The notes below the pieces were generated by a model. The model was not told the origin of the DNA. It was given only the letters and a program-made list of their open reading frames with translations, and made no database searches. From Vibrio atypicus (GTDB taxonomy: Bacteria; Pseudomonadota; Gammaproteobacteria; Enterobacterales; Vibrionaceae), in contig NZ_BLID01000009.1 of NCBI RefSeq assembly GCF_009811315.1, forward strand, positions 170,760-234,759: a DNA stretch of 64,000 nt, in the 5' to 3' direction. Shown here piece by piece: positions 51,138 through 59,769 of the stretch (within the stretch, counting starts at the first letter, position 1; every line of letters begins with the position of its first letter). Made by a program: the position numbers and the translations under genes.

Positions 51138-52166
51138 ATGGCACATAAACTAACACTCCTTGCTTCAGTTGTAGCTGCATCTACTGCTCTAATGGCTACA
51201 AGCGCTTCAGCAGCAGAAAGCACTCTGGACAAAGTGACTAAACAAGGCTTCATCACTTGTGGTGTAAGTACCGGTCTTCCAGGTTTCTCTAACCCTAACT
51301 CAAAAGGTGAATGGGAAGGTATCGACGTTGAGTACTGTCAGGCACTAGCAGCTGCAGTTTTAGGTGATAAAACAAAAGTTAAATATGTACCACTAACCGC
51401 GAAAGAACGATTCACTGCACTTCAATCCGGTGAAATCGATGTTCTATCTCGCAACACTACATGGACACTACACCGTGATACTGCTCTAGGTCTAAACTTC
51501 GTTGGCGTTAACTACTACGATGGTCAAGGCTTCATGGTTAAGAAAGATCTTGGCCTTAAGAGTGCAAAAGAGCTTGATGGCGCATCAGTTTGTGTTCAAT
51601 CAGGTACAACGACAGAACTAAACCTAGCTGACTACTTCCGTAACAGCGGCATGTCATACAAACCAGTTGTTTTCGATACAGCAGCACAAACATCGAAAGG
51701 CTTTGATGCAGGACGTTGTGACGTTCTCACAACTGACCAATCTGGCCTATATGCACTGCGCCTGAACCTTCAAGATCCTAGCTCTGCGCAAGTTCTTCCT
51801 GAAATCATTTCGAAAGAGCCTCTTGGCCCAGTAGTGCTTCAAGGCGATGATCAGTGGTTTAACATTGCGAAATGGACTCTAAACGCAATGATCAACGCAG
51901 AAGAATACGGTATTTCTTCTAAAAACGCGGATGAAATGCTTAAGTCTAAAGATCCAAACATCAAACGTATCCTTGGTGTCGATGGTCCTAAAGGTAAAGG
52001 CCTTGGTATTCGTGACGATTGGGGTTACCAAGTTGTCAAACAAGTTGGTAACTACGGAGAAAGCTTTGAACGCACTGTTGGTACAGGCTCTCCACTACAA
52101 ATCTCTCGTGGTGTAAACGCACTATGGAATGCGGGTGGCTTCATGTACGCTCCGCCAATCCGTTAA
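51138..52166 (+). CDS. aapJ: Amino-acid ABC transporter periplasmic binding protein AapJ
   Basis: 342 residues. Signal peptide (LTLLASVVAASTALMATSASA) and a family 3 solute-binding fold: CGVSTGLPGFSNPNSKGEWEGIDVEYCQALAAAV at the start, TWTLHRDTALGLNFVGVNYYDGQGFMV, and CVQSGTTTELNLADYF. It captures L-amino acids for the AapQMP permease (general L-amino-acid transporter in Rhizobium). Start: ATG at 51138 with GGAAGGATAC; the frame is open 41 codons upstream but lacks sense there. A hairpin terminator separates it from aapQ. Confidence 0.93.
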   Translation: MAHKLTLLASVVAASTALMATSASAAESTLDKVTKQGFITCGVSTGLPGFSNPNSKGEWEGIDVEYCQALAAAVLGDKTKVKYVPLTAKERFTALQSGEIDVLSRNTTWTLHRDTALGLNFVGVNYYDGQGFMVKKDLGLKSAKELDGASVCVQSGTTTELNLADYFRNSGMSYKPVVFDTAAQTSKGFDAGRCDVLTTDQSGLYALRLNLQDPSSAQVLPEIISKEPLGPVVLQGDDQWFNIAKWTLNAMINAEEYGISSKNADEMLKSKDPNIKRILGVDGPKGKGLGIRDDWGYQVVKQVGNYGESFERTVGTGSPLQISRGVNALWNAGGFMYAPPIR

Positions 52167-52186
52167 GCAATACATAACAACAAAAT

Positions 52187-52209
52187 GGGCGGTCTTGGCC
52201 GCCCTTTTT
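52187..52209 (+). terminator. Internal terminator between aapJ and aapQ
   Basis: GGGCGG (52187-52192), loop TCTTGG, CCGCCC (52199-52204), then five T. Partial read-through would give more binding protein than permease. Confidence 0.85.
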
Positions 52210-52237
52210 ACAAAAATGGATTTGAGGTTATAGCTGT

Positions 52238-53443
52238 ATGAAACCTACTAATACTGTTGCGCCTAAAGCGGATAACGGACCGTCTTCAGGTGCTAGCCTT
52301 ATTTACAATCCCACCTTTCGATCAGTCATATTCCAAATTATTGCAATACTCGCACTGATCTTTTTCTTTTATACCATTGTCAACAATGCACTCTCCAACT
52401 TAGAAGCACGTGGCATCGCTACGGGTTTCGGTTTCCTCAATCAAGAAGCTGGCTTTGGGATTGGCCTAACGCTTATTGAATACGATGAAACCTACTCTTA
52501 CGGTCGAACTTTCGTCATTGGTTTACTAAATACCGCATTGGTGTCTTTTTTGGGCATTATTTTGGCGACGGTAGTCGGCTTTGCGATGGGTATTGCGAGA
52601 CTTTCTAACAACTGGTTAGTCAGTCGCTTTGCCGCTATTTACATCGAAATTTTCCGTAACGTTCCATTACTTTTGCAAATTTTCTTTTGGTATTTCGCTG
52701 TACTTCAAGCGTTACCATCTGCAAGACAGAGCTTAAGTCTAGGTGAAGCAATCTTCCTAAACGTTCGTGGCTTGTACTTCCCAGCACCTGTGTTTGAAGC
52801 AGGTTCAGGGATTGTTGTTGCGAGTTTTGTTATTGGTATTATTGCGTCAATCTTTATTGGGGTATGGGCTAGAAATAAACAACGTCTGACCGGGCAACAG
52901 ACTCCAATGGGTCGTATTGTTTTGGGATTGGTTGTTGTCATTCCAGTGGTGGTTTACTTCCTAATGGGATCACCTATCTCAGCAGAACTTCCTGAACTTA
53001 AAGGGTTTAACTTCCGAGGTGGCATTAGCATCATTCCTGAGCTAGGCGCACTATTACTTGCATTAAGCATCTATACTGCGTCGTTCATTGCAGAGATTGT
53101 GCGTTCAGGTATTAACGCGGTAAACCACGGTCAAACGGAAGCCGCAATGTCTTTAGGCCTTCCTCGTTCTAGAACACTTAAACTGGTTGTTTTACCGCAG
53201 GCTCTGCGGATCATTATTCCTCCACTCACTAGCCAATACTTAAACCTAACCAAAAACTCATCCCTGGCGATGGCAATTGGTTACCCTGACTTAGTTTCAG
53301 TATTTGCCGGCACAACGTTAAACCAAACCGGTCAAGCGATAGAAATCATTGCTATGACTATGGGGGTTTACTTGACGTTAAGCTTATTAACTTCAGCGTT
53401 AATGAACGTATACAACCGCAAAGTTGCATTGGTGGAGAGATAG
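52238..53443 (+). CDS. aapQ: Amino-acid ABC transporter permease AapQ
   Basis: 401 residues, longer than the usual ~250-residue HisM type, as typical of AapQ. Several membrane helices; the first conserved pore segment is near 95-155 (GLLNTALVSFLGIILATVVGFAMGIARL) and the EAA loop EAAMSLGLPRSRTLKLVVLPQALR lies near residue 305, where it contacts the ATPase. The operon partner of AapM, forming the heterodimeric channel. The next gene starts 1 bp after its stop. Confidence 0.92.
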   Translation: MKPTNTVAPKADNGPSSGASLIYNPTFRSVIFQIIAILALIFFFYTIVNNALSNLEARGIATGFGFLNQEAGFGIGLTLIEYDETYSYGRTFVIGLLNTALVSFLGIILATVVGFAMGIARLSNNWLVSRFAAIYIEIFRNVPLLLQIFFWYFAVLQALPSARQSLSLGEAIFLNVRGLYFPAPVFEAGSGIVVASFVIGIIASIFIGVWARNKQRLTGQQTPMGRIVLGLVVVIPVVVYFLMGSPISAELPELKGFNFRGGISIIPELGALLLALSIYTASFIAEIVRSGINAVNHGQTEAAMSLGLPRSRTLKLVVLPQALRIIIPPLTSQYLNLTKNSSLAMAIGYPDLVSVFAGTTLNQTGQAIEIIAMTMGVYLTLSLLTSALMNVYNRKVALVER

Positions 53444-53444
53444 C

Positions 53445-54542
53445 ATGAAAGTACATCAATTTCAGCCTGATCTACCACCGCCAGCCAGTACGGTTGGTGT
53501 TGTAGGCTGGCTACGTAAAAACCTGTTTAACGGCCCTGTAAACTCCGTTATTACTGTCATCCTTGCTGTGCTTGGCGGGATGTTACTTTGGTCAATTTTT
53601 GATTGGGCATTTCTTAAGGCCGATTGGGTAGGCACTACTCGCGACGCTTGCTCACGCGAAGGCGCTTGTTGGGTGTTTATCAGTGTGCGTTGGGAGCAGT
53701 TCATGTACGGCTTCTATCCACAAGAAGAACTATGGCGCCCTCGTTTGTTTTACATCACTTTAGCCATTTTCACCGCATTACTGGCGTATGAAAAAACTCC
53801 GAAACGTTTATGGATCTGGTTATTCTTTGTTAACGTATACCCTTTCATCATTGCGGGTTTGCTATACGGTGGTGTATTTGGCTTAGAAGTGGTCGAAACG
53901 CACAAATGGGGCGGACTACTCGTTACGTTAATCATTGCGTTAGTCGGTATTGTCGTGTCTTTACCTATTGGCGTGGCATTAGCGTTGGGTCGTCGTTCAG
54001 ATATGCCGATCATTCGTAGTATCTGTACTGTTTACATCGAAGTTTGGCGTGGTGTTCCGCTTATCACCGTTCTATTTATGGCATCCGTAATGCTTCCTCT
54101 ATTCCTTTCAGAAGGATCAGAGACAGACAAACTCATCCGTGCTTTAATCGGTGTGGTTATGTTTAGTGCTGCATACATGGCGGAAGTTGTGCGCGGTGGT
54201 TTACAGGCAATACCAAAAGGTCAATATGAAGCAGCCGATGCGCTTGGATTGAGCTATTGGAAAAAGATGGGGCTGATTATTTTGCCTCAGGCACTGAAGA
54301 TCACGATCCCTTCTATCGTAAACACCTTTATTGGACTGTTTAAAGATACCAGTCTCGTACTCATCATTGGTATGTTCGATGTACTGGGTATTGGCCAAGC
54401 AGCAAACACAGACCCTGAATGGCTCGGTTTTGCTACTGAAAGTTATGTATTTGTCGCGTTAGTGTTCTGGGTATTTTGTTTCGGCATGTCGAGATATTCG
54501 ATATGGCTTGAAAACAAACTCCATACCGGTCACAAACGATAG
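53445..54542 (+). CDS. aapM: Amino-acid ABC transporter permease AapM
   Basis: 365 residues. The second permease of the Aap system, with an N-terminal extra region (FDWAFLKADWVGTTRDAC), membrane segments, and an EAA loop EAADALGLSYWKKMGLIILPQALK. The ATG at 53445 is just after the aapQ stop (GGAGAGATAGC gives the ribosome site); an in-frame ATG 7 codons earlier is inside aapQ. The substrate is broad L-amino acids by analogy with Rhizobium. Confidence 0.92.
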   Translation: MKVHQFQPDLPPPASTVGVVGWLRKNLFNGPVNSVITVILAVLGGMLLWSIFDWAFLKADWVGTTRDACSREGACWVFISVRWEQFMYGFYPQEELWRPRLFYITLAIFTALLAYEKTPKRLWIWLFFVNVYPFIIAGLLYGGVFGLEVVETHKWGGLLVTLIIALVGIVVSLPIGVALALGRRSDMPIIRSICTVYIEVWRGVPLITVLFMASVMLPLFLSEGSETDKLIRALIGVVMFSAAYMAEVVRGGLQAIPKGQYEAADALGLSYWKKMGLIILPQALKITIPSIVNTFIGLFKDTSLVLIIGMFDVLGIGQAANTDPEWLGFATESYVFVALVFWVFCFGMSRYSIWLENKLHTGHKR

Positions 54543-54564
54543 TCACAGAGCTCAAGGACGTATT

Positions 54565-55314
54565 ATGACGCAACAACAAGATTACATGATCCAACTTAAG
54601 GATATGAACAAGTGGTACGGTGAGTTTCACGTACTAAAGAATATCAACCTAGACGTCAAAAAAGGCGAAAAAATTGTTATCTGTGGCCCTTCTGGCTCAG
54701 GTAAATCGACAATGATTCGTTGTATTAACCGACTAGAAGAACATCAAAAAGGACAGATCATTGTCTCTGGCAATGAACTGACTGAAGACTTAAAAAATAT
54801 CGAAGCGGTTCGCCGTGAAGTTGGTATGTGTTTCCAACACTTCAACCTCTTCCCTCACCTTACTGTGCTAGAGAACTGTACTCTTGCGCCAATTTGGGTG
54901 AAGAAGATGCCAAAAGAAGAAGCGGAAAAAGTGGCGATGCAATATTTAGAGCGCGTTAAGATTCCGGACCAAGCAGATAAGTTTCCAGGTCAGTTATCTG
55001 GTGGTCAGCAGCAGCGTGTAGCTATTGCTCGCTCTCTTTGCATGAGCCCTCAAGTGATGTTGTTTGATGAACCGACATCTGCACTCGATCCAGAAATGGT
55101 TCGTGAAGTTCTGGATGTTATGGTTGAGCTCGCTGAAGAAGGCATGACCATGCTTTGTGTAACTCACGAGATGGGTTTTGCAAAAGAAGTAGCGGATCGA
55201 GTGATCTTCATGGATGCCGGTGAGATTATTGAAGAAAACAATCCTGTCGACTTCTTTGAGAACCCGCAATCCGATAGAACACAGAACTTCTTAGCTCAGA
55301 TTTTGAGTCACTAA
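54565..55314 (+). CDS. aapP: Amino-acid ABC transporter ATPase AapP
   Basis: 249 residues. ATP-binding subunit that powers AapQM. Walker A GPSGSGKST (about 41-49), Q loop FQHFNLFPHLT, signature LSGGQQQRVAIAR, Walker B VMLFDEPTSALDP and switch CVTHEMGFA are all intact. Start at MTQQQDYM (54565); an in-frame ATG at 54508 overlaps aapM. A terminator follows. Confidence 0.95.
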   Translation: MTQQQDYMIQLKDMNKWYGEFHVLKNINLDVKKGEKIVICGPSGSGKSTMIRCINRLEEHQKGQIIVSGNELTEDLKNIEAVRREVGMCFQHFNLFPHLTVLENCTLAPIWVKKMPKEEAEKVAMQYLERVKIPDQADKFPGQLSGGQQQRVAIARSLCMSPQVMLFDEPTSALDPEMVREVLDVMVELAEEGMTMLCVTHEMGFAKEVADRVIFMDAGEIIEENNPVDFFENPQSDRTQNFLAQILSH

Positions 55315-55332
55315 GGTTTTATTTATCGCATG

Positions 55333-55356
55333 AAAAGGCGGCTTCGGTCGCCTTTT
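55333..55356 (+). terminator. Terminator after the aap operon
   Basis: AAAAGGCG (55333-55340) and CGCCTTTT (55349-55356) around GCTTCGGT. Confidence 0.85.
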
Positions 55357-55508
55357 CTATTTGTGTTATATTGTGTTACATCTTTCAAATTACTTAACAT
55401 TCTAATTCTATTATTATTTCATTAGCTGCATACTGCTTCAGGGCTTGATTTTTTGGTCATTCGCCCTCATAAATGTAGTTATAAACATAAAACCTTACGA
55501 GGAAGATC

Positions 55509-56177
55509 ATGAACAGCCCTATGTTTACCCGATCTACAAGTGCTCAAAATACACTTGAGATTAACAAAACTCTAAAGAATACCTATTTCCTATTGTCTAT
55601 GACACTTGTTACAAGTGCTGTAGCAGCAATGGCAACCATGGCTATCGGTATCTCGCCGATGATGGCAATTGTTATGCAAGTAGCAGCTATTGGTATCCTT
55701 TTCTTCGCATTACCACGCAGCATTAACTCATCAATGGGTATCGTTTGGACTTTCGTTTTCACGACTCTAATGGGTGGCGCTCTTGGCCCAATGCTGACTT
55801 ACTACGCGTCTATCGCGAATGGTCCATCTATCATTGCTCAAGCGCTTGGTTTGACTGGTATGGTGTTCCTAGGTCTATCGGCTTACACAATCAGCAGCAA
55901 GAAAGATTTTTCTTTCATGCGTAACTTCCTAATTGCTGGCTTAATCATCGTAATCGTTGCAGCAATTATCAATATTTTTGTTGGCTCAACAATTGGCCAA
56001 CTAGCGATCAGTAGCATGTCTGCACTTGTGTTCTCTGGCTTTATTCTTTATGACACAAGCCGCATCGTACGTGGTGAAGAGACTAACTATGTTAGTGCAA
56101 CTATCTCTATGTACCTAAACATCCTTAACCTGTTCACTAGCCTACTAAGCATTTTAGGTATTATGAACGACGACTAA
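55509..56177 (+). CDS. yccA: BAX inhibitor-1 family membrane protein (YccA)
   Basis: 222 residues with seven hydrophobic segments (for example YFLLSMTLVTSAVAAMATMAI and LIAGLIIVIVAAIINIFVG). YccA modulates the membrane protease FtsH in E. coli. The family signature near GMVFLGLSAYTISSKKDFSFM and LYDTSRIVRG is present, including the Asp residues of the BI-1 pore. First of the conserved block yccA-tusE-yccX-rlmI. AGGAAGATC lies before the ATG. Confidence 0.92.
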   Translation: MNSPMFTRSTSAQNTLEINKTLKNTYFLLSMTLVTSAVAAMATMAIGISPMMAIVMQVAAIGILFFALPRSINSSMGIVWTFVFTTLMGGALGPMLTYYASIANGPSIIAQALGLTGMVFLGLSAYTISSKKDFSFMRNFLIAGLIIVIVAAIINIFVGSTIGQLAISSMSALVFSGFILYDTSRIVRGEETNYVSATISMYLNILNLFTSLLSILGIMNDD

Positions 56178-56200
56178 TTCAGTCAGCAATTGGTTAAACA

Positions 56201-56228
56201 AAGCCCGAAAGACTCTTCTTTCGGGCTT
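56201..56228 (+). terminator. Terminator after yccA
   Basis: AAGCCCGAAAG (56201-56211) and CTTTCGGGCTT (56218-56228) around ACTCTT, then TTTCTTTT. Confidence 0.9.
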
Positions 56229-56304
56229 TTTCTTTTCGTGGATATTGTGAAATGACTATGGGCTGCGCTACCCTATTACCATCGTTGATTTTAGGTTTAT
56301 TAAG

Positions 56305-56634
56305 ATGTTCGAATACAACGGCAAACAAATTGAAACCGATGCCCAAGGTTACCTATTGGATTTTACCCTATGGGAAGAGGGAATGATTCAAGTACTCGCA
56401 GAACAAGAAGGAATTGAACTCACTGATGCTCATATCGAAGTGGTTCATTTTGTACGAAAATTTTATGAAGAGTTTAATACTTCTCCTGCAGTGAGAATGC
56501 TCGTCAAAGCGATGGAAAAAGCTCACGGGCCAGAGAAAGGCAATAGTAAGTATCTATTTAAGCTATTCAAGCAAGGCCCTGCGAAACAAGCTACCAAGCT
56601 TGCAGGTTTACCAAAACCTGCGAAGTGCCTATAA
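56305..56634 (+). CDS. tusE: Sulfur relay protein TusE
   Basis: 109 residues, family length. Takes the persulfide from TusBCD and hands it to MnmA for 2-thiouridine in tRNA wobble position 34. The DsrC-like core (WEEGMIQVLAEQEGIELTDAHIEVVHFVRKFY) and the reactive penultimate Cys (KPAKCL) are present. It converges with yccX with only 2 bp between stops. Confidence 0.95.
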   Translation: MFEYNGKQIETDAQGYLLDFTLWEEGMIQVLAEQEGIELTDAHIEVVHFVRKFYEEFNTSPAVRMLVKAMEKAHGPEKGNSKYLFKLFKQGPAKQATKLAGLPKPAKCL

Positions 56635-56636
56635 AT

Positions 56637-56909
56637 CTATAGAATCTTAAAACCCTTATAGGGTTTATATGAGGCTGGCTCTGAGACAACTGACTCCACA
56701 CGTGATGTCTTAGGGCCCTCTTGAAGCCAGTCAGCCATCAAAAGAATTGCACTTTCCTCCCCACAAACCACTACTTCCACATCTCCATTATTCAGGTTCT
56801 TCGCATAACCCGCTAAGCCTAGCCTCATTCCTTGGTATGAAGTGTGATAGCGAAAACCGACACCTTGAACTAGACCAGAGACTGTGAACTTCTCACATTT
56901 TTGAATCAT
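56637..56909 (-). CDS. yccX: Acylphosphatase YccX
   Basis: 90 residues. Hydrolyses acyl-phosphates. The signature VQGVGFRYHTSYQGMRLGL with catalytic Arg in GFRY and Asn in YAKNLNNGDVEV is intact. Convergent with tusE, as in E. coli. Confidence 0.93.
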   Translation of the reverse strand: MIQKCEKFTVSGLVQGVGFRYHTSYQGMRLGLAGYAKNLNNGDVEVVVCGEESAILLMADWLQEGPKTSRVESVVSEPASYKPYKGFKIL

Positions 56910-57005
56910 ATTCGATACCTCGTTTCATCGGACAGTGTTATATTTAGCATGTTGTTCTATTCAACCCTTATGGACAAATAGGGTTTTCTCACGGAAATAA
57001 TAATT

Positions 57006-58409
57006 ATGAAAGAAATACCATTTCGCTGGATTGATAAATATCTCATTCATCTAAAAATACAAGAAAAGTTCTATTTGCTTTTCTTCCTTCCCGTTATCGC
57101 ACTCATTTTATTAACACTGGTCTTAGATAACGCAGCAGACAACATGCTCAATCATCTATACCAAGATGAACTAGTACTGATGAGAAACTTGATTGAAGCG
57201 GGTGACCTTAACCGTTCACAAGTTGCAAGCTTAATCGCGAATTCTGACACAATAGCGCTAGGTTCCGGAATGGGTTCAATCTCAGTAAACAATGGTGAGT
57301 TCAGCTTAGTTGCAATCCACAGCCAAAACCTTTGGAATGCGCTGTCTACGACGCACGTTACTATCATTGCTATAACTTTGTTTTTAATCGCAATGGGTGT
57401 TTACTACATTATGACATTCATTGGCGGTGCGATGTTCACCATGAACAAAGCACTGACTACCTTATCAAGTGGTGATTTGACTAGTCGAATGAACTTCTTC
57501 AAGGTTCGAGATGAGTTTAGTGAAATTGCAATCACAATCGACAAGGTAGCTGAGCGCGAACAAAACATGGTGCTATCGATTCAAGAATCTATCGCACTGA
57601 TGCAGCAAATCAGCTCAGATTTAAACCAATCGAACCAGCACAGTGCCGAAATCTCAAATTCTCAACAAGAGCACCTTAATTCTCTAGCGAGTGCAACAGA
57701 GCAGATGGCGTCCACAATTCGTGAAGTAGCCAATTTAGCTCACGATTCAAGCTCGCAAACCGAAGATGCACGCTCCGTAGCTCAGCAGGGCCAACAAAAA
57801 GTGGGCCATACTTTGTCTTCTATTTCTCTTCTTTCTGGTGAGGTTCAATCAGCATCCGAAGCAGTAGCAGAACTCGATGCGAATGCTGCGCAAATCGATG
57901 AAGTTGTGACTACGATTAATGGTATTTCAGAGCAGACTAACTTACTCGCTCTAAACGCAGCTATTGAAGCGGCGCGCGCTGGTGAACAAGGCCGTGGTTT
58001 TGCGGTGGTAGCGGATGAAGTTCGAGCACTAGCGGGAAGAACGCAACAAGCAACTGTCGAAATTCAAACCATGATCGAAGCCCTACAGCGCAATAGCCAA
58101 TCGTTAACCAAACTAATGGAAACGACGGTTCTCAATGCGAACGAAGGTCAAACTCTAATGGCTGAAGTTGACACGGAAATCGCTTCTCTTGCAGATAAAA
58201 ACCAATCTATCTCTGACAGCAGTATCCAGATCGCGACAGCAGCGGAAGAACAAGGTGTTGTTGCAGACAATATTGCAGCAAGTGTTGAGGAGATCAGAGG
58301 CCAGTCTAACCAAGTATGTGAAATGATCAGTGCAACTAACAGCAACATTGATCAATTACGCAGGCAAAGTGATTCAATGGAAACCTTGCTAACCGGTCTA
58401 AAAGCTTAA
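57006..58409 (+). CDS. Methyl-accepting chemotaxis protein
   Basis: 467 residues. Two membrane helices (FFLPVIALILLTLVL and TIIAITLFLIAMGVYYIMTFI) frame a short periplasmic sensor of about 75 residues, then a HAMP-like region and a signalling helix hairpin (about 280-350) with the conserved tip ISEQTNLLALNAAIEAARAGEQGRGFAVVA. Methylation helices flank it. The short sensor suggests sensing by the membrane or a partner protein, and the C terminus has no CheR pentapeptide. It was inserted between yccX and rlmI, which are adjacent in E. coli. Confidence 0.92.
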   Translation: MKEIPFRWIDKYLIHLKIQEKFYLLFFLPVIALILLTLVLDNAADNMLNHLYQDELVLMRNLIEAGDLNRSQVASLIANSDTIALGSGMGSISVNNGEFSLVAIHSQNLWNALSTTHVTIIAITLFLIAMGVYYIMTFIGGAMFTMNKALTTLSSGDLTSRMNFFKVRDEFSEIAITIDKVAEREQNMVLSIQESIALMQQISSDLNQSNQHSAEISNSQQEHLNSLASATEQMASTIREVANLAHDSSSQTEDARSVAQQGQQKVGHTLSSISLLSGEVQSASEAVAELDANAAQIDEVVTTINGISEQTNLLALNAAIEAARAGEQGRGFAVVADEVRALAGRTQQATVEIQTMIEALQRNSQSLTKLMETTVLNANEGQTLMAEVDTEIASLADKNQSISDSSIQIATAAEEQGVVADNIAASVEEIRGQSNQVCEMISATNSNIDQLRRQSDSMETLLTGLKA

Positions 58410-58414
58410 ACAAG

Positions 58415-58443
58415 TCGAGCCGCCCAATCTGGCGGCTCTTTTA
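58415..58443 (+). terminator. Terminator after the chemoreceptor gene
   Basis: GAGCCGCC and GGCGGCTC form a stem around CAATCT, followed by TTTTATTT. Confidence 0.85.
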
Positions 58444-58508
58444 TTTGATTTTCCTAATCACATCTCCCACAATACCTCTCCTTTCGAAACAATCAATTGA
58501 GTAAACAC

Positions 58509-59702
58509 ATGACTCCAGCTATCTACCTTGTAAAAGGCCGCGATAAATCTCTGCGCCGCAAACACCCTTGGGTATTCTCTCGTGGCATCAGTAAAGTTGA
58601 AGGGGAGCCTGCTCTTGGTGAAACAGTTGATGTATTTACTCACGATGGTAAATGGCTGGCTAAAGCAGCGTACTCACCTCATTCGCAAATTCGCGCTCGT
58701 GTTTGGTCATTTGATAAAGAAGAGATCGACAAATCTTTCTTCGTCAAACGTATCCAAGGTGCACAGCTTCTTCGTCAAGACATTATTGAACGTGATGGTT
58801 TAACAGGATACCGCCTAATTGCCGCGGAATCAGACGGCCTACCGGGTATCACCATCGACAAGTATCAGGATTACCTTGTTTGCCAACTATTGAGCGCGGG
58901 TGCAGAGCATTTAAAACAGGCGCTCGTTGATGCTCTAATTGAGGTTTTTCCCGAATGCAGTATCTATGAACGTTCGGATGTTGCGGTTCGAAAGAAAGAA
59001 GGCTTAGAAGAAACTACTGGCGTACTGCATGGTGACGAGCCACCTAAATCTGTAGTTATTGAAGAGAATGGTGTAAAAATCAGTGTAGATATTGTCGGTG
59101 GCCACAAAACAGGCTTCTACTTAGATCAACGCGACAGCCGCCAACAAGCGATGAAATACGTTAAGAACAAAGAAGTTCTCAACTGTTTCTCATACACAGG
59201 TGGATTTGGTTTGTATGCGCTTAAAGGTGAAGCGAAGCGCGTCATCAATGCCGATGTATCGCAACCTGCACTCGATATTGCCAAGCACAACGCTGAGCTC
59301 AATGAATTTGATATATCCAAAAAGCGCGCCGTCTTCCTTAACGCAGATGTATTCAAATTACTTCGAGAATATCGTGACCAAGGTACGAAGTTTGATGTTG
59401 TGATCATGGATCCACCGAAGTTTGTATCAAGCAAAAACAACTTAACCTCAGGTGCTAACGGCTATAAAGATATCAACATGCTCGCCATGCAAATCTTAAA
59501 GCCTGGTGGCACACTACTCACCTACTCTTGTTCCGGCTTAATGAGCTCAGATCTATTCCAAAAAGTGATCGCTGATGCCGCACTAGATTCAGGTCGTGAA
59601 GTGAAATTTGTAGAGCGTTTCGAACAAGCAGCAGATCACCCAACTGCTTCTGCCTACCCAGAAGGTTTCTACTTAAAAGGCTTTGCTTGTAAGGTTCTTT
59701 AA
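58509..59702 (+). CDS. rlmI: 23S rRNA m5C1962 methyltransferase RlmI
   Basis: 397 residues from MTPAIYLVKGRDKS, matching E. coli RlmI (396) residue for residue at the N terminus; an upstream in-frame TTG at 58497 is less likely. Methylates C1962 of 23S rRNA. N-terminal PUA-like domain, SAM-binding segment VLNCFSYTGGFGLYAL, catalytic motif IMDPPKFVSSK and second Cys in TYSCSGLMSSD. Part of the yccA-tusE-yccX-rlmI block. Confidence 0.95.
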   Translation: MTPAIYLVKGRDKSLRRKHPWVFSRGISKVEGEPALGETVDVFTHDGKWLAKAAYSPHSQIRARVWSFDKEEIDKSFFVKRIQGAQLLRQDIIERDGLTGYRLIAAESDGLPGITIDKYQDYLVCQLLSAGAEHLKQALVDALIEVFPECSIYERSDVAVRKKEGLEETTGVLHGDEPPKSVVIEENGVKISVDIVGGHKTGFYLDQRDSRQQAMKYVKNKEVLNCFSYTGGFGLYALKGEAKRVINADVSQPALDIAKHNAELNEFDISKKRAVFLNADVFKLLREYRDQGTKFDVVIMDPPKFVSSKNNLTSGANGYKDINMLAMQILKPGGTLLTYSCSGLMSSDLFQKVIADAALDSGREVKFVERFEQAADHPTASAYPEGFYLKGFACKVL

Positions 59703-59741
59703 GTTTCAGCTAACTGCTTGTTTACAAAACACATTAATGTA

Positions 59742-59765
59742 AAAAAGGGCCTTTCGGCCCTTTTT
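59742..59765. terminator. Bidirectional terminator between rlmI and the adhesin gene
   Basis: AAAAAGGGCC (59742-59751), loop TTTC, GGCCCTTTTT (59756-59765), between convergent genes. Confidence 0.9.
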
Positions 59766-59769
59766 ATTT

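Noticed and set aside
51718..51730. GTGACGTTCTCAC in aapJ as a matS site
   Set aside because: One mismatch at the central GTCAC half and located in ordinary coding sequence; not enough support.
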